A DNA stretch of 64,000 nt, from NCBI GenBank assembly GCA_002696035.1, contig NZQV01000010.1:186001-250000 (forward strand), given 5' to 3'. A program made the translations under genes and the position numbers. The notes below the pieces were generated by a model that saw only the letters and a program-made list of their open reading frames with translations, had not been told where the DNA came from and ran no database searches. Source of the DNA: Balneola sp. GTDB taxonomy: Bacteria; Bacteroidota; Rhodothermia; Balneolales; Balneolaceae. Of this stretch, positions 23,698 to 32,507 are shown one piece after another; the first letter of the stretch is position 1; each line of letters begins with the position of its first letter.

Positions 23698-24375
23698 ATG
23701 TCTGTCCAAACTGACATTATTGCTATCGGTGACATTCATGGTTGTAACACTACCTGCAGGTCACTATTGCGCCAGCTTGATGAGCAGTTTAATTCAGAGC
23801 CGACCTATGTTTTCTTGGGTGACTATACAGACCGAGGTCCTGATTCAAAAGATGTAGTGGATCAGTTACTTGAATTTGATGAAGAGCATGAATGTGTTTT
23901 CATTCGCGGCAATCATGATCAAATGCTGCTGGATGCCTATGAGAAAGGAGAATGGGAGCTTTGGATTGCCAATGGTGGAAATACAACGCTAAGAAACTAC
24001 GACTCAAGTCCCGGCAATTTTGATCTTCCTGAAGAGCATTATCAATTTTATTCTGAGACGGAATTGTACTTCGAAACGGATGACTATTTCTTTGTGCATG
24101 CGGGAATGAATCCCAGCCTCTCCATTAATGAGAATCTGGAACGAGAGGAAGAACGCCTGGATTTCATATGGCAACGCGGACACATTCACTCACCAAAAAC
24201 CAAGTGGGAGAAAACAGTGATTTTTGGTCACACCCCGGTTGAAGAGCCCATCGTTCGGGAAACTATGATCGGAATTGACACCGGGTGTGTATACGATCGT
24301 CCCGGACTTGGAAAACTGACTGCTGTGGTACTTCCCGAAAAGAAATTTATTCAACAAAAAAGTTTAGACGCTTAA
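23698..24375 (+). CDS. PPP-family metallophosphoesterase
   Basis: The 225-residue protein has all metal-binding and catalytic motifs of PPP-type phosphatases: GDIHGC (residues 12-17), GDYTDRGPDS (about 41-50), IRGNHDQM (about 70-77), HAG and FGHTPV. Bacterial members are either Ser/Thr protein phosphatases or diadenosine tetraphosphatases (ApaH/PrpE type). The length and GDYTDRGP form leave both open. It should be cytoplasmic and Mn-dependent. It follows nusB by five bases and precedes ychF by 18 bases. Confidence 0.82.
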   Translation: MSVQTDIIAIGDIHGCNTTCRSLLRQLDEQFNSEPTYVFLGDYTDRGPDSKDVVDQLLEFDEEHECVFIRGNHDQMLLDAYEKGEWELWIANGGNTTLRNYDSSPGNFDLPEEHYQFYSETELYFETDDYFFVHAGMNPSLSINENLEREEERLDFIWQRGHIHSPKTKWEKTVIFGHTPVEEPIVRETMIGIDTGCVYDRPGLGKLTAVVLPEKKFIQQKSLDA

Positions 24376-24393
24376 ACAACTAATTATTTATAC

Positions 24394-25488
24394 ATGAGCT
24401 TAAGATGCGGAATTGTTGGCTTGCCCAACGTTGGAAAATCAACCTTATTTAATGCACTCAGTAATGCCGGTGCAGAATCGGCAAACTTCCCTTTTTGTAC
24501 TATTGACCCCAACGTGGGAATGGTACCGGTGCCCGATGAACGACTTCATAAACTGGCCGACCTTGCCGAGTCTAAAAATGTACTGCCTGCAAGCATTGAG
24601 TTTGTAGATATTGCGGGATTGGTGAAGGGAGCTTCCGAAGGAAAAGGGAAGGGGAACGCGTTCTTGTCTCACATTCGCGAAGTAGATCTCATTCTGCATG
24701 TGGTTCGTTGTTTTGATGATGAGGATATCATTCATGTGGAAGGTAATGTTGACCCGGATCGGGATGTTGCCATTATTGAAGAAGAGCTGATCCTCAAAGA
24801 TCTTGAAAGCGTTGAAAAACGTGCCGATAAATTGAAGAAAGAAGCTAAAAGTGGCGACCGAAAGATCGTTGCTCAGCATGAAGTGGTACAGAGACTAGCT
24901 GATCACCTGGGTGAAGGAAACTCGGCTCGTACGTTTGAAGCTTCCAAAGAAGAAAAAGAAGCCTATAAAGATCTGTTTTTACTTTCTTCGAAGCCGGTAC
25001 TTTATGCCTGTAACGTGGGTGAATCTGATCTCGAAGGCGGAAACGAATATGTGGATGCAGTGAAAAAGATCGCCTCCCGTCACGATGATGAAGTGGTGAT
25101 GTTTTGCGCCAAGATCGAAGCGGAGATCGCTGAGCTGGATGAGGACGAAAAAGAGATGTTCCTCGATGAGCTGGGTGTTGAAAGTGCCGGACTGGATCGC
25201 CTGATAAAAGGGGCGTTTAAGGAATTGGGGCTGATCACGTATTTCACAGCCGGACCAAAAGAAGCCCGTGCCTGGACCATTAAAAAAGGAACTAAAGCGC
25301 CACAAGCTGCCGGCGTAATTCACACCGATTTTGAGAAAGGATTTATCCGTGCCGAAACCATCGCCTATTCCGATTATGAAGAATTAGGTTCGGAAAAAGC
25401 TGCCCGAGATGCTGGTAAAATGCGTCAGGAAGGGAAAGAATATATCGTGAAAGACGGTGATGTTTTGTTGTTCCGTTTTAATGTGTAG
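24394..25488 (+). CDS. ychF: Redox-regulated P-loop ATPase YchF/OLA1
   Basis: The 364-residue protein begins with LRCGIVGLPNVGKSTLFNAL (G1). It continues with DIAGLVKGASEGKGKGNAFL (G3), and the G4 position has NVGE-type residues instead of NKxD, as expected for the YchF group that prefers ATP. The C-terminal TGS-like domain ends with AGKMRQEGKEYIVKDGDVLL, which is diagnostic. YchF binds ribosomes and affects stress responses. It is the last gene of the nusB-phosphatase-ychF run and converges with add across a near-palindromic 60-base gap. Confidence 0.95.
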   Translation: MSLRCGIVGLPNVGKSTLFNALSNAGAESANFPFCTIDPNVGMVPVPDERLHKLADLAESKNVLPASIEFVDIAGLVKGASEGKGKGNAFLSHIREVDLILHVVRCFDDEDIIHVEGNVDPDRDVAIIEEELILKDLESVEKRADKLKKEAKSGDRKIVAQHEVVQRLADHLGEGNSARTFEASKEEKEAYKDLFLLSSKPVLYACNVGESDLEGGNEYVDAVKKIASRHDDEVVMFCAKIEAEIAELDEDEKEMFLDELGVESAGLDRLIKGAFKELGLITYFTAGPKEARAWTIKKGTKAPQAAGVIHTDFEKGFIRAETIAYSDYEELGSEKAARDAGKMRQEGKEYIVKDGDVLLFRFNV

Positions 25489-25493
25489 TTATA

Positions 25494-25546
25494 AAGTGAT
25501 GAGTAATAATGTAAGTTGATCGACCTACTTTATTACTTTTTCACTT
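25494..25546. repeat. Near-palindromic hairpin between ychF and add
   Basis: AAGTGATGAGTAATAA at the left and TTATTACTTTTTCACTT at the right pair imperfectly around the near-palindrome GTAAGTTGATCGACCTAC. It could serve as a bidirectional terminator for the two convergent genes. The stop codon of add (complement of 25549-25551) touches its right end. The AGTGAT units resemble those of the GGTGAT repeats elsewhere in the window. Confidence 0.55.
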
Positions 25547-25548
25547 CA

Positions 25549-26532
25549 TCATTTAAACCTTTTCAATAGTTTTTCACGAAGGCGATTTTTCGTTTTCTCA
25601 TCACAAAACGCTGCATCGAGGGCGAATGTGTTAACACGTTTGAATTGTTCTAACTGCCAGTCAAAATGCTGGTTTAACTTCTGATACTCTTCATTCAGCG
25701 ATACGTTAGATATAGCTCTTCCATCGGTGTTGACGCTTAGCGAATTACCGTTTTGGTAGATCTCATTGATGTGATGCTGAGCAACTTTATCATAAATGCC
25801 CGTCTGTACATTACTGGTTGGGCATACTTCCAGGTGAATATTCTTTTTCTTCAGATCATCCAGCAGTTCAGGGTCTTCGATGCTTCTCACTCCATGACCA
25901 ATTCTTGAGGGATGAAAATTTCCCATGATCTCCCGCACGCTTTCCGGTCCGCGTGCCTCACCACCGTGAGCGGTGCAATGGATTTCGTGGTCGCGTGCAT
26001 ATTCAAACGCTTTGATGTGATTGTCGATCGGGAGCGTTTCGTCAGCCGCGATATCAAAACCAACTACATTGGTGCCTTTGAATTGATCCACCAACTTCAC
26101 CGTATGCAAGCTTTCTTCTTCTGAAAAATGTCGAAGAGTACAAAGAATAACGCCTGCTTCAACACCGGTTTGTTTAATTCCTTTTGATGTTGCTTCATCC
26201 ACAATTCTGACAACATCTTCTGCAGTTAATCCCAGCTCTAAATGCTGCAGGGGAGCAAAACGAATCTCCGCATAGATCACATTATCTGCTTTCAGCTGTT
26301 CAAATAGATCGAGCGTTACCGCTTCCAGCTGCTCTTTGGTTTGCATGATGGAGATCGGTTCTTGCGCACATTTCAAATATTCATCGAGGCTGGCGCAGTT
26401 CTCAGGGGCAATGAAATCTCGCTCGTATTCCTCTCTTGATGTGCCCGGACGGAGTTGCGCCACCACCTCATAACTTAGTGAGCAATCGAGATGAAGATGC
26501 AATTCAATTTTTGGGAGACTGGGTATGTTCAT
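25549..26532 (-). CDS. add: Adenosine deaminase
   Basis: The 327-residue protein has the metal-dependent deaminase motifs: KIELHLHLDCSL (HxH zinc ligands), TAHGGEA (zinc His and catalytic Glu), IGHGVRS, and VNTDGRAIS with the Asp ligands. It hydrolyses adenosine or deoxyadenosine to inosine for purine salvage. The HLHLD form (rather than HxHLDG) and overall size fit bacterial adenosine deaminase-like proteins, some of which prefer adenine or modified nucleosides. The upstream gap to polA contains a cluster of palindromes and no other gene. Confidence 0.88.
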   Translation of the reverse strand: MNIPSLPKIELHLHLDCSLSYEVVAQLRPGTSREEYERDFIAPENCASLDEYLKCAQEPISIMQTKEQLEAVTLDLFEQLKADNVIYAEIRFAPLQHLELGLTAEDVVRIVDEATSKGIKQTGVEAGVILCTLRHFSEEESLHTVKLVDQFKGTNVVGFDIAADETLPIDNHIKAFEYARDHEIHCTAHGGEARGPESVREIMGNFHPSRIGHGVRSIEDPELLDDLKKKNIHLEVCPTSNVQTGIYDKVAQHHINEIYQNGNSLSVNTDGRAISNVSLNEEYQKLNQHFDWQLEQFKRVNTFALDAAFCDEKTKNRLREKLLKRFK

Positions 26533-26585
26533 AGATCGAGATACTACTTGAGAAATACATTTGAGCCCTTAGCTTTCCTCTCACT

Positions 26586-26734
26586 GATTTCCAGCAGAGC
26601 TGAAATCGGTCTCTCTCCAAAGAGAGATAAGTTCTTGCCACTGAGTACAATCTTGTTTGATGATCAAGATCTTGCCAAAACAAAGAACCTATGTCCCTCC
26701 GGGAGGGACAGAAATATCAGTTTACTGATATTTC
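26586..26734. repeat. Cluster of short palindromes in the add-polA gap
   Basis: The 314-base gap between divergent add and polA holds no convincing gene. It contains a series of inverted repeats. These are GATTTCCAGC/GCTGAAATC (26586-26607), TCTCTCT/AGAGAGA (26610-26627), CAAGATCTTG (26665-26674), GTCCCTCC/GGAGGGAC (26693-26709) and GAAATATCAGT/ACTGATATTTC (26711-26734). The last two are adjacent and are followed by GGGAGG, which can pair back to CCTCC. They look like dispersed extragenic palindromes. Confidence 0.65.
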
Positions 26735-26846
26735 AGGGAGGTCAGTCAACAAGAGAGCCAATAAAAGCCCAAAACTACATTCGTAATTACATTCAAAAAA
26801 AATTAGTTTCCATCTGGAAATTAAGGCTACAAACTTAACCAAATTC

Positions 26847-29600
26847 ATGTCGAAAAAACTCCTTTATTTACTTGATGGAATGGCACTTGCTTACCGTGCA
26901 CATTTCGCTTTCATAAACAGCAGATTGAAAAATTCCGAAGGCATTCCAACCGGACCGGTACTCGGTTTTGCGAATACGCTGGAGAAAATGCTGGAGGAAA
27001 AAGAACCCACCCATATTGCCGTTGCCTGGGATACGCACGCACCCACCTTCCGCCATGAGAAAGATGAAGACTACAAAGCCAATCGTCCGCCCCAGCCCGA
27101 GGAACTGAAGATCGGTATCCCGCTTATAAAAGAAATGGTAGAAGCCTGGGGCATCAAGAATGTGGAACAGGATGGCTATGAAGCAGATGACATCATCGGA
27201 ACCATTGCAAGCAGAGCAAATGCGGATGATGTGGATGTGATGATGGTGACACCGGATAAAGATTTCATGCAGCTGGTGCACGACCATATCCACATGATGA
27301 AGCCGGATAACAACAATGGCGGATTCAACATTATAGACCGGGAAGGCGTGAAGGATTACTTTGGCGTATATCCTGATCAGGTGATCGATGTGCTGGCGAT
27401 GATCGGGGATACTTCGGATAACATTCCGGGGGTACCGGGCATCGGGAAGAAGGGGGCTCCAAAGCTCATCAAGAAGTACGGTTCATTGGAAAAGGCCATC
27501 GAAGCAGCTCCGGATATTAAAGGAAAGCGTGCGCGAGAAGGATTGACAGAATATGGCGAACAAGCTCTTCACGCCAAATATATGGTCACCATAAAAACCG
27601 ACGTTCCCAATACGCTGGATTGGGAAGAGCTGGAATGGAATGAGCCTGATAAAAAAGAATTAGGCCTGTTTTTTAAACGGATGGAATTCCGCACGCTCAC
27701 AAAAAGGTATTTAGGGGAAGAAGGCCCGGTTGCCAATAAAGAAGGTGATCAGGTTGATCTGTTCGGTTCGTTCAAGGAAGAAGCACCAAAGCAGGAACTG
27801 GACGAGGAGAAGGTGAATTATGGCCTCATTGATACTATCGACAAGGTGAAAGGCTTGGTGGATGAGTATAAAGATGAAGAGCATTTTTGTTTTGATACGG
27901 AGACCGACAGTCCCGATCCGGTTACGGCTTCACTGGTTGGTATCTCACTTACAGCTACCGCCGGAACGGCTTACTACATTCCGGTGAATGTGGAAGACGG
28001 ATTAGATGAAAAGGAAGTTATAGAAGTTCTGCGACCGCTGTTTGAAGATTCGCACATCCTGAAGATCGCCCACAACTACAAGTTCGATTTCATGATGTTG
28101 AAGCGAGCCGGACTTGAAGTGAAGGGGAATGCTTTTGACACGATGATTGCGGCTTATCTCATTGATGCAAATCAGCGCCTGAAGATGGATGAGCTCTCGA
28201 AAAGCCTGCTGAATTATAAGCCGGTTCCGATCGAAGAGCTGATCGGGAAAGGGAAGAAGCAGAAGTCAATGGCCGATCTGGCAGTGGATGATGTGTATCT
28301 TTATGCTTGCGAAGATGCGGATATCACTTTGCGTTTGTACGAGATCTTGAGCGAAAGACTGGAAGATGATGAGCTTTTGGAAATTGCCTATAAGGTAGAT
28401 TTCCCACTAATGGAAGTGTTGGCCGAGATGGAGTTGAAAGGCATTAAGTTAGATGTTGAGATGCTTTCTGTTTTTTCTGAAGAGCTGGATGAAGATCTGA
28501 AAAAGCTGGAAGCTGAGATCTATGATAAAGCTGGAGAAGAATTCAATATCAATTCACCCCAGCAATTGGGTACCATTCTTTTTGATAAAATGGGATTACC
28601 GGCTGGCAAGAAGACCAAAACCGGTCAATATTCCACGGCTGAATCAGTGCTTACAAAGCTAGCTCCGAAATACGAAATGCCGAGCCTGATCCTGGATTAT
28701 CGTCAGCTTACCAAACTGAAGTCTACCTATGTGGATGCTTTGCCTGATCTGGTCGTAGAGGAAACAGGTCGTGTTCACACCGAATTCAACCAAAGCGTGG
28801 CGGCTACGGGTCGACTCAGTTCTTCCAATCCCAATCTTCAGAACATTCCCATTCGAACAAAGAGAGGCCGGGAAATCCGGAAGGCTTTTGTGGCTGAAGA
28901 AGGATTCAAGCTTATGTCTGCCGACTACTCTCAGGTTGAATTGCGGGTAATAGCTCACATTGCTAAAGATGAAGCCATGATGGAGGCGTTTAAAAATGAC
29001 GAAGACATTCACGCCAGAACCGCCAAAGAGATCTTTGGACTGGATTCAATAGAAGACGTGGATGCAGATCAGCGCAGAAAAGCGAAAGAAGTAAACTTTG
29101 GGATTCCTTATGGCGTGAGTGCTTATGGTTTAGCATCTCGACTAGGCATAGATAATGAGGAAGGGAAGGAGATGATCGATCAATATTTCGAGCGATTTCC
29201 CAATATCCTGAACTACATAAATGAGACCAAAGAATATGCCCGTGAACATGGCTATGTGAAAACGATGCTGGGTCGTCGGCGCTATATCCCGGACATAAAA
29301 GCAAGCAACTGGAACGTGCGCGGCTTTGCAGAACGAACCGCTATCAACATGCCGATTCAGGGAACAGCCGCCGATATCATCAAACTCGCCATGATCGAGA
29401 TCCACCACTGGCTTATCGATGAGAATAAGAAAAGCAAAATGCTGCTACAGGTGCATGATGAACTCATCTTTGAGATCCATGAAAGTGAAATGGATGAAGT
29501 ACCGGCTAAGATCAATGAGCTGATGGAAAATGCGGTTGAACTGGATGTACCTCTGAAGGTGGAGGCGGGAGTGGCTGGGAATTGGCTGGAAGCGCATTAG
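26847..29600 (+). CDS. polA: DNA polymerase I
   Basis: The 917-residue protein has three domains. The first is a 5'-nuclease (residues 1-290), with DGMALAYRAHFAF, GYEADDIIG and GIGKKGAPKLI. The second is a 3'-5' exonuclease (about 320-510), whose FDTETDS, HNYKFDFMML and YACEDADITL retain the metal-binding acids, so proofreading should be active. The third is the family A polymerase domain (about 540-917), with SADYSQVELRVIAHI (motif A), RRKAKEVNFGIPYG (motif B) and LLQVHDELIFE (motif C). It fills gaps and removes primers in replication and repair. A TAG stop is followed at once by a GGTGATATGG repeat array. Confidence 0.97.
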   Translation: MSKKLLYLLDGMALAYRAHFAFINSRLKNSEGIPTGPVLGFANTLEKMLEEKEPTHIAVAWDTHAPTFRHEKDEDYKANRPPQPEELKIGIPLIKEMVEAWGIKNVEQDGYEADDIIGTIASRANADDVDVMMVTPDKDFMQLVHDHIHMMKPDNNNGGFNIIDREGVKDYFGVYPDQVIDVLAMIGDTSDNIPGVPGIGKKGAPKLIKKYGSLEKAIEAAPDIKGKRAREGLTEYGEQALHAKYMVTIKTDVPNTLDWEELEWNEPDKKELGLFFKRMEFRTLTKRYLGEEGPVANKEGDQVDLFGSFKEEAPKQELDEEKVNYGLIDTIDKVKGLVDEYKDEEHFCFDTETDSPDPVTASLVGISLTATAGTAYYIPVNVEDGLDEKEVIEVLRPLFEDSHILKIAHNYKFDFMMLKRAGLEVKGNAFDTMIAAYLIDANQRLKMDELSKSLLNYKPVPIEELIGKGKKQKSMADLAVDDVYLYACEDADITLRLYEILSERLEDDELLEIAYKVDFPLMEVLAEMELKGIKLDVEMLSVFSEELDEDLKKLEAEIYDKAGEEFNINSPQQLGTILFDKMGLPAGKKTKTGQYSTAESVLTKLAPKYEMPSLILDYRQLTKLKSTYVDALPDLVVEETGRVHTEFNQSVAATGRLSSSNPNLQNIPIRTKRGREIRKAFVAEEGFKLMSADYSQVELRVIAHIAKDEAMMEAFKNDEDIHARTAKEIFGLDSIEDVDADQRRKAKEVNFGIPYGVSAYGLASRLGIDNEEGKEMIDQYFERFPNILNYINETKEYAREHGYVKTMLGRRRYIPDIKASNWNVRGFAERTAINMPIQGTAADIIKLAMIEIHHWLIDENKKSKMLLQVHDELIFEIHESEMDEVPAKINELMENAVELDVPLKVEAGVAGNWLEAH

Positions 29601-29631
29601 GGTGGTTTGGTGATATGGTGATATGGTGACT
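29601..29631 (+). repeat. GGTGATATGG direct repeat array after polA
   Basis: GGTGGTTTGGTGATATGG and a further GGTGATATGGTGAC begin immediately after the polA stop codon. The units match the ends of the element at 20121-20689 and at 21752-21890. No clear inverted partner is found nearby; a weak AAGTCACTCAACC occurs at 30045-30057, over the stop codon of the pentapeptide-repeat gene. Confidence 0.65.
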
Positions 29632-29687
29632 TGGGCTTATCCATCATTTCGTTTCCAGTGATTTGATTTCGTAAGTATTATAGATGA

Positions 29688-29968
29688 GAAACGGGGTGAC
29701 GTAATCCCGTTTCGGGCAGAAATCGAAGGGGCTAAATCCCGAAGGGATGACAACATGAATAGCCCCGGGATTCATCCCGGGGAATAAGGATTGACCAACA
29801 AAAAACCTCCGCCCGGATATCTTTAAAGTTGATGAGGGGTATCGGAGGTTGGGCAATGTTGTTTTTAAAGAGAAGTAAGGAAAGTATGAGGCAGAGCCTA
29901 GATAGGGCATTCCGGAGCGGAGCACCGGAACGAGTTTGTCTCGTTCCCACCAGCCTTGTTGGGAATGC
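29688..29968. repeat. Array of unrelated palindromic repeats between polA and the pentapeptide gene
   Basis: The 449-base gap has no gene. In order it holds GAAACGGG/CCCGTTTC (29688-29713), a TCCCGAAGGGA segment (29736-29746), CCCCGGGA/TCCCGGGG around TTCA (29763-29782), and AACCTCCG/CGGAGGTT (29804-29850). The last is GCATTCC/GGAATGC (29907-29968), which encloses AACGAG/CTCGTT. The AATCCCGAAGGGATGAC and CCGGAACGAG type sequences resemble dispersed repeats common in Bacteroidota genomes. Several families appear stacked in one place. Confidence 0.65.
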
Positions 29969-30049
29969 TATGGCGGACCACCCGGTCCAAATAGAAAACA
30001 TATTCCAAACCTTAGCCTTGCGAAGTCCGAAAAATGGATTTTTATAAAG

Positions 30050-30625
30050 TCACTCAACCACAATTCCATACTTATCTAACAAACCCGGCAGGCCCTGGAG
30101 AGAGAATTTAGCTCCCCGGATTTGATTGAGTTCAGGATCGATGGAGTAGTTGTATGAAGTGGATAGATCTGCTTTTTGGAGTAGCGTGGCAGAGAAGGTG
30201 GCTCTGGCAAGATCACAGTTTTCGAAGAGGCTTTCTTTTAACTGAGTTTGTGTGAAATCCACTTCCTGCAGGGTGCAATCTTTGAATTTGCCATGGTTCA
30301 ATTTCACCCCAAAAAAAGAAGAGAGGTTGAGGTTACTGGATTTAAATTCGGCGGAGAAAGAGAAATCGTTGCAGCTGTCAAACTGGAGTCCGATCAACTT
30401 ACATTCAAGAAATCGGCAATCCCGGATGGTGACTCCATACAATTTGGCCATGCTGAGATCACATCCCTCAAATTCACATTCAATGAAGCCAAATTCGGAC
30501 AGGTCGGCCTTGGGAAATTTGCAATTCAGGAATCGGCAGTTTTCGTAATCAGCCTTGACCGGTTCTTGAACTGTAAAGTCGATACCTGAAAATTCTTCGT
30601 CGGAAAAGTAAGATTTACTCGTCAT
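30050..30625 (-). CDS. Pentapeptide-repeat protein, Qnr/McbG-like
   Basis: The 191-residue protein is a run of A(D/N)LxF-like units over residues 10-160, for example CRFLNCKFPKADL, CEFEGCDLSMAKL and FENCDLARATF, forming a right-handed quadrilateral beta-helix. A break near residues 85-95 and the C-terminal segment YSIDPELNQIRGAKFSL with LLDKYGIVV strongly recall Qnr proteins. Those mimic DNA and protect gyrase from quinolones. Qnr is about 218 residues, so this is a shorter relative. The start codon overlaps the stop of an upstream membrane-protein gene (ATGA), so the two are coupled. Gyrase protection is inference. Confidence 0.78.
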   Translation of the reverse strand: MTSKSYFSDEEFSGIDFTVQEPVKADYENCRFLNCKFPKADLSEFGFIECEFEGCDLSMAKLYGVTIRDCRFLECKLIGLQFDSCNDFSFSAEFKSSNLNLSSFFGVKLNHGKFKDCTLQEVDFTQTQLKESLFENCDLARATFSATLLQKADLSTSYNYSIDPELNQIRGAKFSLQGLPGLLDKYGIVVE

Positions 30626-31035
30626 TCAGTAATAGGGTGTAATTCAAGCCAGCGGTCTTTGCCGAAGGTCAGAGTCCAGAGAATAAACAGTACTAAACTC
30701 CCAAGCAGGCCGGTCATGATGGTACTTAGCAAACTGTTCTCAAACATAAAGATCGCCAATAACGGTATTAGACATGTTAAGAGAGGCAATTTTGAATTAT
30801 AGAATTTGTTGGGCTTGATCTCAATTTGAATGTTATCCTTCATGGTTTTGAGATCAATTTTTCTACTGCTGCACCACATAAGTTTTGCAGATAATTGTTT
30901 GGAGCTCTCATCAACTTCGATCTGTTCAGAGTCCCCGTTTTTCAGGGTTGTAACCTGCTCCCCATCAACAATAATATTGTAGTCCGCATACTTATTAATG
31001 TGTTCTTCTGGTCTGTAAATAGTAATCGTTTTCAT
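30622..31035 (-). CDS. Small membrane protein, unknown function
   Basis: The product has 137 residues. A beta-rich soluble part (residues 1-75, starting MKTITIYRPEEH) contains a DGEQVTTLKNGDSEQI stretch typical of small extracytoplasmic or cytoplasmic beta-sandwich modules. Two adjacent hydrophobic segments follow at about 82-98 and 103-122. I do not recognise a named family. Its stop codon overlaps the start of the Qnr-like gene by four bases, so it is the first gene of a two-gene operon. The 135-base gap upstream separates it from the KAS III gene on the same strand. Confidence 0.6.
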   Translation of the reverse strand: MKTITIYRPEEHINKYADYNIIVDGEQVTTLKNGDSEQIEVDESSKQLSAKLMWCSSRKIDLKTMKDNIQIEIKPNKFYNSKLPLLTCLIPLLAIFMFENSLLSTIMTGLLGSLVLFILWTLTFGKDRWLELHPITE

Positions 31036-31170
31036 GTCATTTTAGTTTTATAGACCGAAAGTAAAAGAAGTCAGGTATATTTCAAATACAGGTATTAATA
31101 CCTTCTTTTCACGTTCTGTACCGTAATGAGACGAGAATCACAATACATCACAAACATAAAAAAATCACAG

Positions 31171-32274
31171 TCACATTTTGTAGGTAACCGCATTGATGTT
31201 CATTCCAGCGCCCACCGAAGCAAAGACCAAAGTGCCTTCTTTTTTGATATCATAATCCTTGAGTTCGTCTTTCATCATAAGATCCAGCAAAGTAGGGATG
31301 GTGGCTACGGATGAATTTCCGAGCCAGGAGATGATCATAGGCATCACATCTTTGGGGTATTCTTCTTTCCCGTAAAGCTTGTACAGCCGTTCAATGATGG
31401 CATCATCCATTTTGCCATTGGCCTGATGAATGAGAATATGGCTGACATCTTCAATGGAAATAGAACTTTTATCAAGGGCTCCTTTTATGGCTTTGGGGAC
31501 GTTTGTGAGCGCATATTGGTAGAGTTTACGCCCGTGCATTTTTAGAAAAATATCACCTTTTTCTTTTAATGCAGGATTGTAGGATGTATCCATATACAAC
31601 ATCTTGGCAAACACTTTGGTGTCTGAGCGGACATTATGTGAGAGAATACCGGACGGAGTTTCACTTTCCCGGGCTTCCAGGATGGTAGCACCTGCGCCAT
31701 CGGCATAGATCATACTGTCGCGGTCGTGCGGGTCTGAAACACGTGACAAGGTTTCGGCTCCAATTACCATGATCTTTTTGGCATCACCGGATTTTATATA
31801 ATAATCGGCCTGTATGACAGCCTGCAGCCATCCCGGACATCCAAAAGGAAGATCGTAGGCAACGGTTCCCGGGTTTTCAATTTCCAGTTTGTGCTTCACA
31901 CGGGCCGCAAGGCTGGGGACCATATCGGAGCGGTTAGTGCCATGTTTTACATCTCCAAAATTATGCGCCACGATGATGTGATCCAGTTCTTCTTTATCGA
32001 TCCCAGCCGATTTGATCGCCTCTTCGGCCGCGAGGTGAGCAATATCTGAAGCAACAAGATCGTCGGTTACGTAGCGCCTTTCCTTAATTTCGGTGATCTC
32101 GGCAAACTTTTGAATGATCTCTTCGTTTGATTTTTTGAGCCGGTTACCGCTATCATCAAAGAACTCATTCTCCAGGAAAGCGTCGTTTTTAATACGCCGG
32201 GTAGGTATGTAGCTGCCAGTTCCGGTGATGATGGTATTGACTGAATTTTCGTTTCGTGTTGGGGAATCAGTCAC
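31171..32274 (-). CDS. 3-oxoacyl-ACP synthase III family protein (FabH-like)
   Basis: The thiolase-fold protein has the full KAS III triad: Cys in DLPFGCPGWL, His in LIHQANGKMDD and Asn in SWLGNSSVAT. It starts TIITGTGSYIPTRRIKNDAF and ends VFASVGAGMNINAV. Such enzymes condense an acyl-CoA with malonyl-ACP to start fatty acids, and related ones make beta-keto acids or hydrocarbons. The HQANGKMDD form and the insertion around residues 40-60 differ from housekeeping FabH, so it may use an unusual primer. I chose the GTG at 32274 (367 residues); a TTG at 32352 would add 26 residues of no clear content. Both starts are uncertain. Confidence 0.82.
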   Translation of the reverse strand: MTDSPTRNENSVNTIITGTGSYIPTRRIKNDAFLENEFFDDSGNRLKKSNEEIIQKFAEITEIKERRYVTDDLVASDIAHLAAEEAIKSAGIDKEELDHIIVAHNFGDVKHGTNRSDMVPSLAARVKHKLEIENPGTVAYDLPFGCPGWLQAVIQADYYIKSGDAKKIMVIGAETLSRVSDPHDRDSMIYADGAGATILEARESETPSGILSHNVRSDTKVFAKMLYMDTSYNPALKEKGDIFLKMHGRKLYQYALTNVPKAIKGALDKSSISIEDVSHILIHQANGKMDDAIIERLYKLYGKEEYPKDVMPMIISWLGNSSVATIPTLLDLMMKDELKDYDIKKEGTLVFASVGAGMNINAVTYKM

Positions 32275-32507
32275 AGTATTCTGTTTTTTTGTTATAAGAT
32301 TCAGGACGTTTGAGCAATTTACTAATCTTATCTTTTCTATATCAGATTTCAAAATAGATTATGCTCTTAGTTAAAATATTAAAGAGCAGATTGATAATCC
32401 CATCAATATTAATGAGACCAAGAAAAGTGGAGGTATTTATCGTCTGTTAAATAAACGGTAAGGAATTAATTCAATAATGACGCCTAAACATTGGGTGCGA
32501 AGATCTG

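Noticed and set aside
26491-26838. A 115-codon plus-strand frame in the add-polA gap.
   Set aside because: It runs through several palindromes and its product has no protein-like pattern; the gap is better explained as repeat sequence plus promoters.
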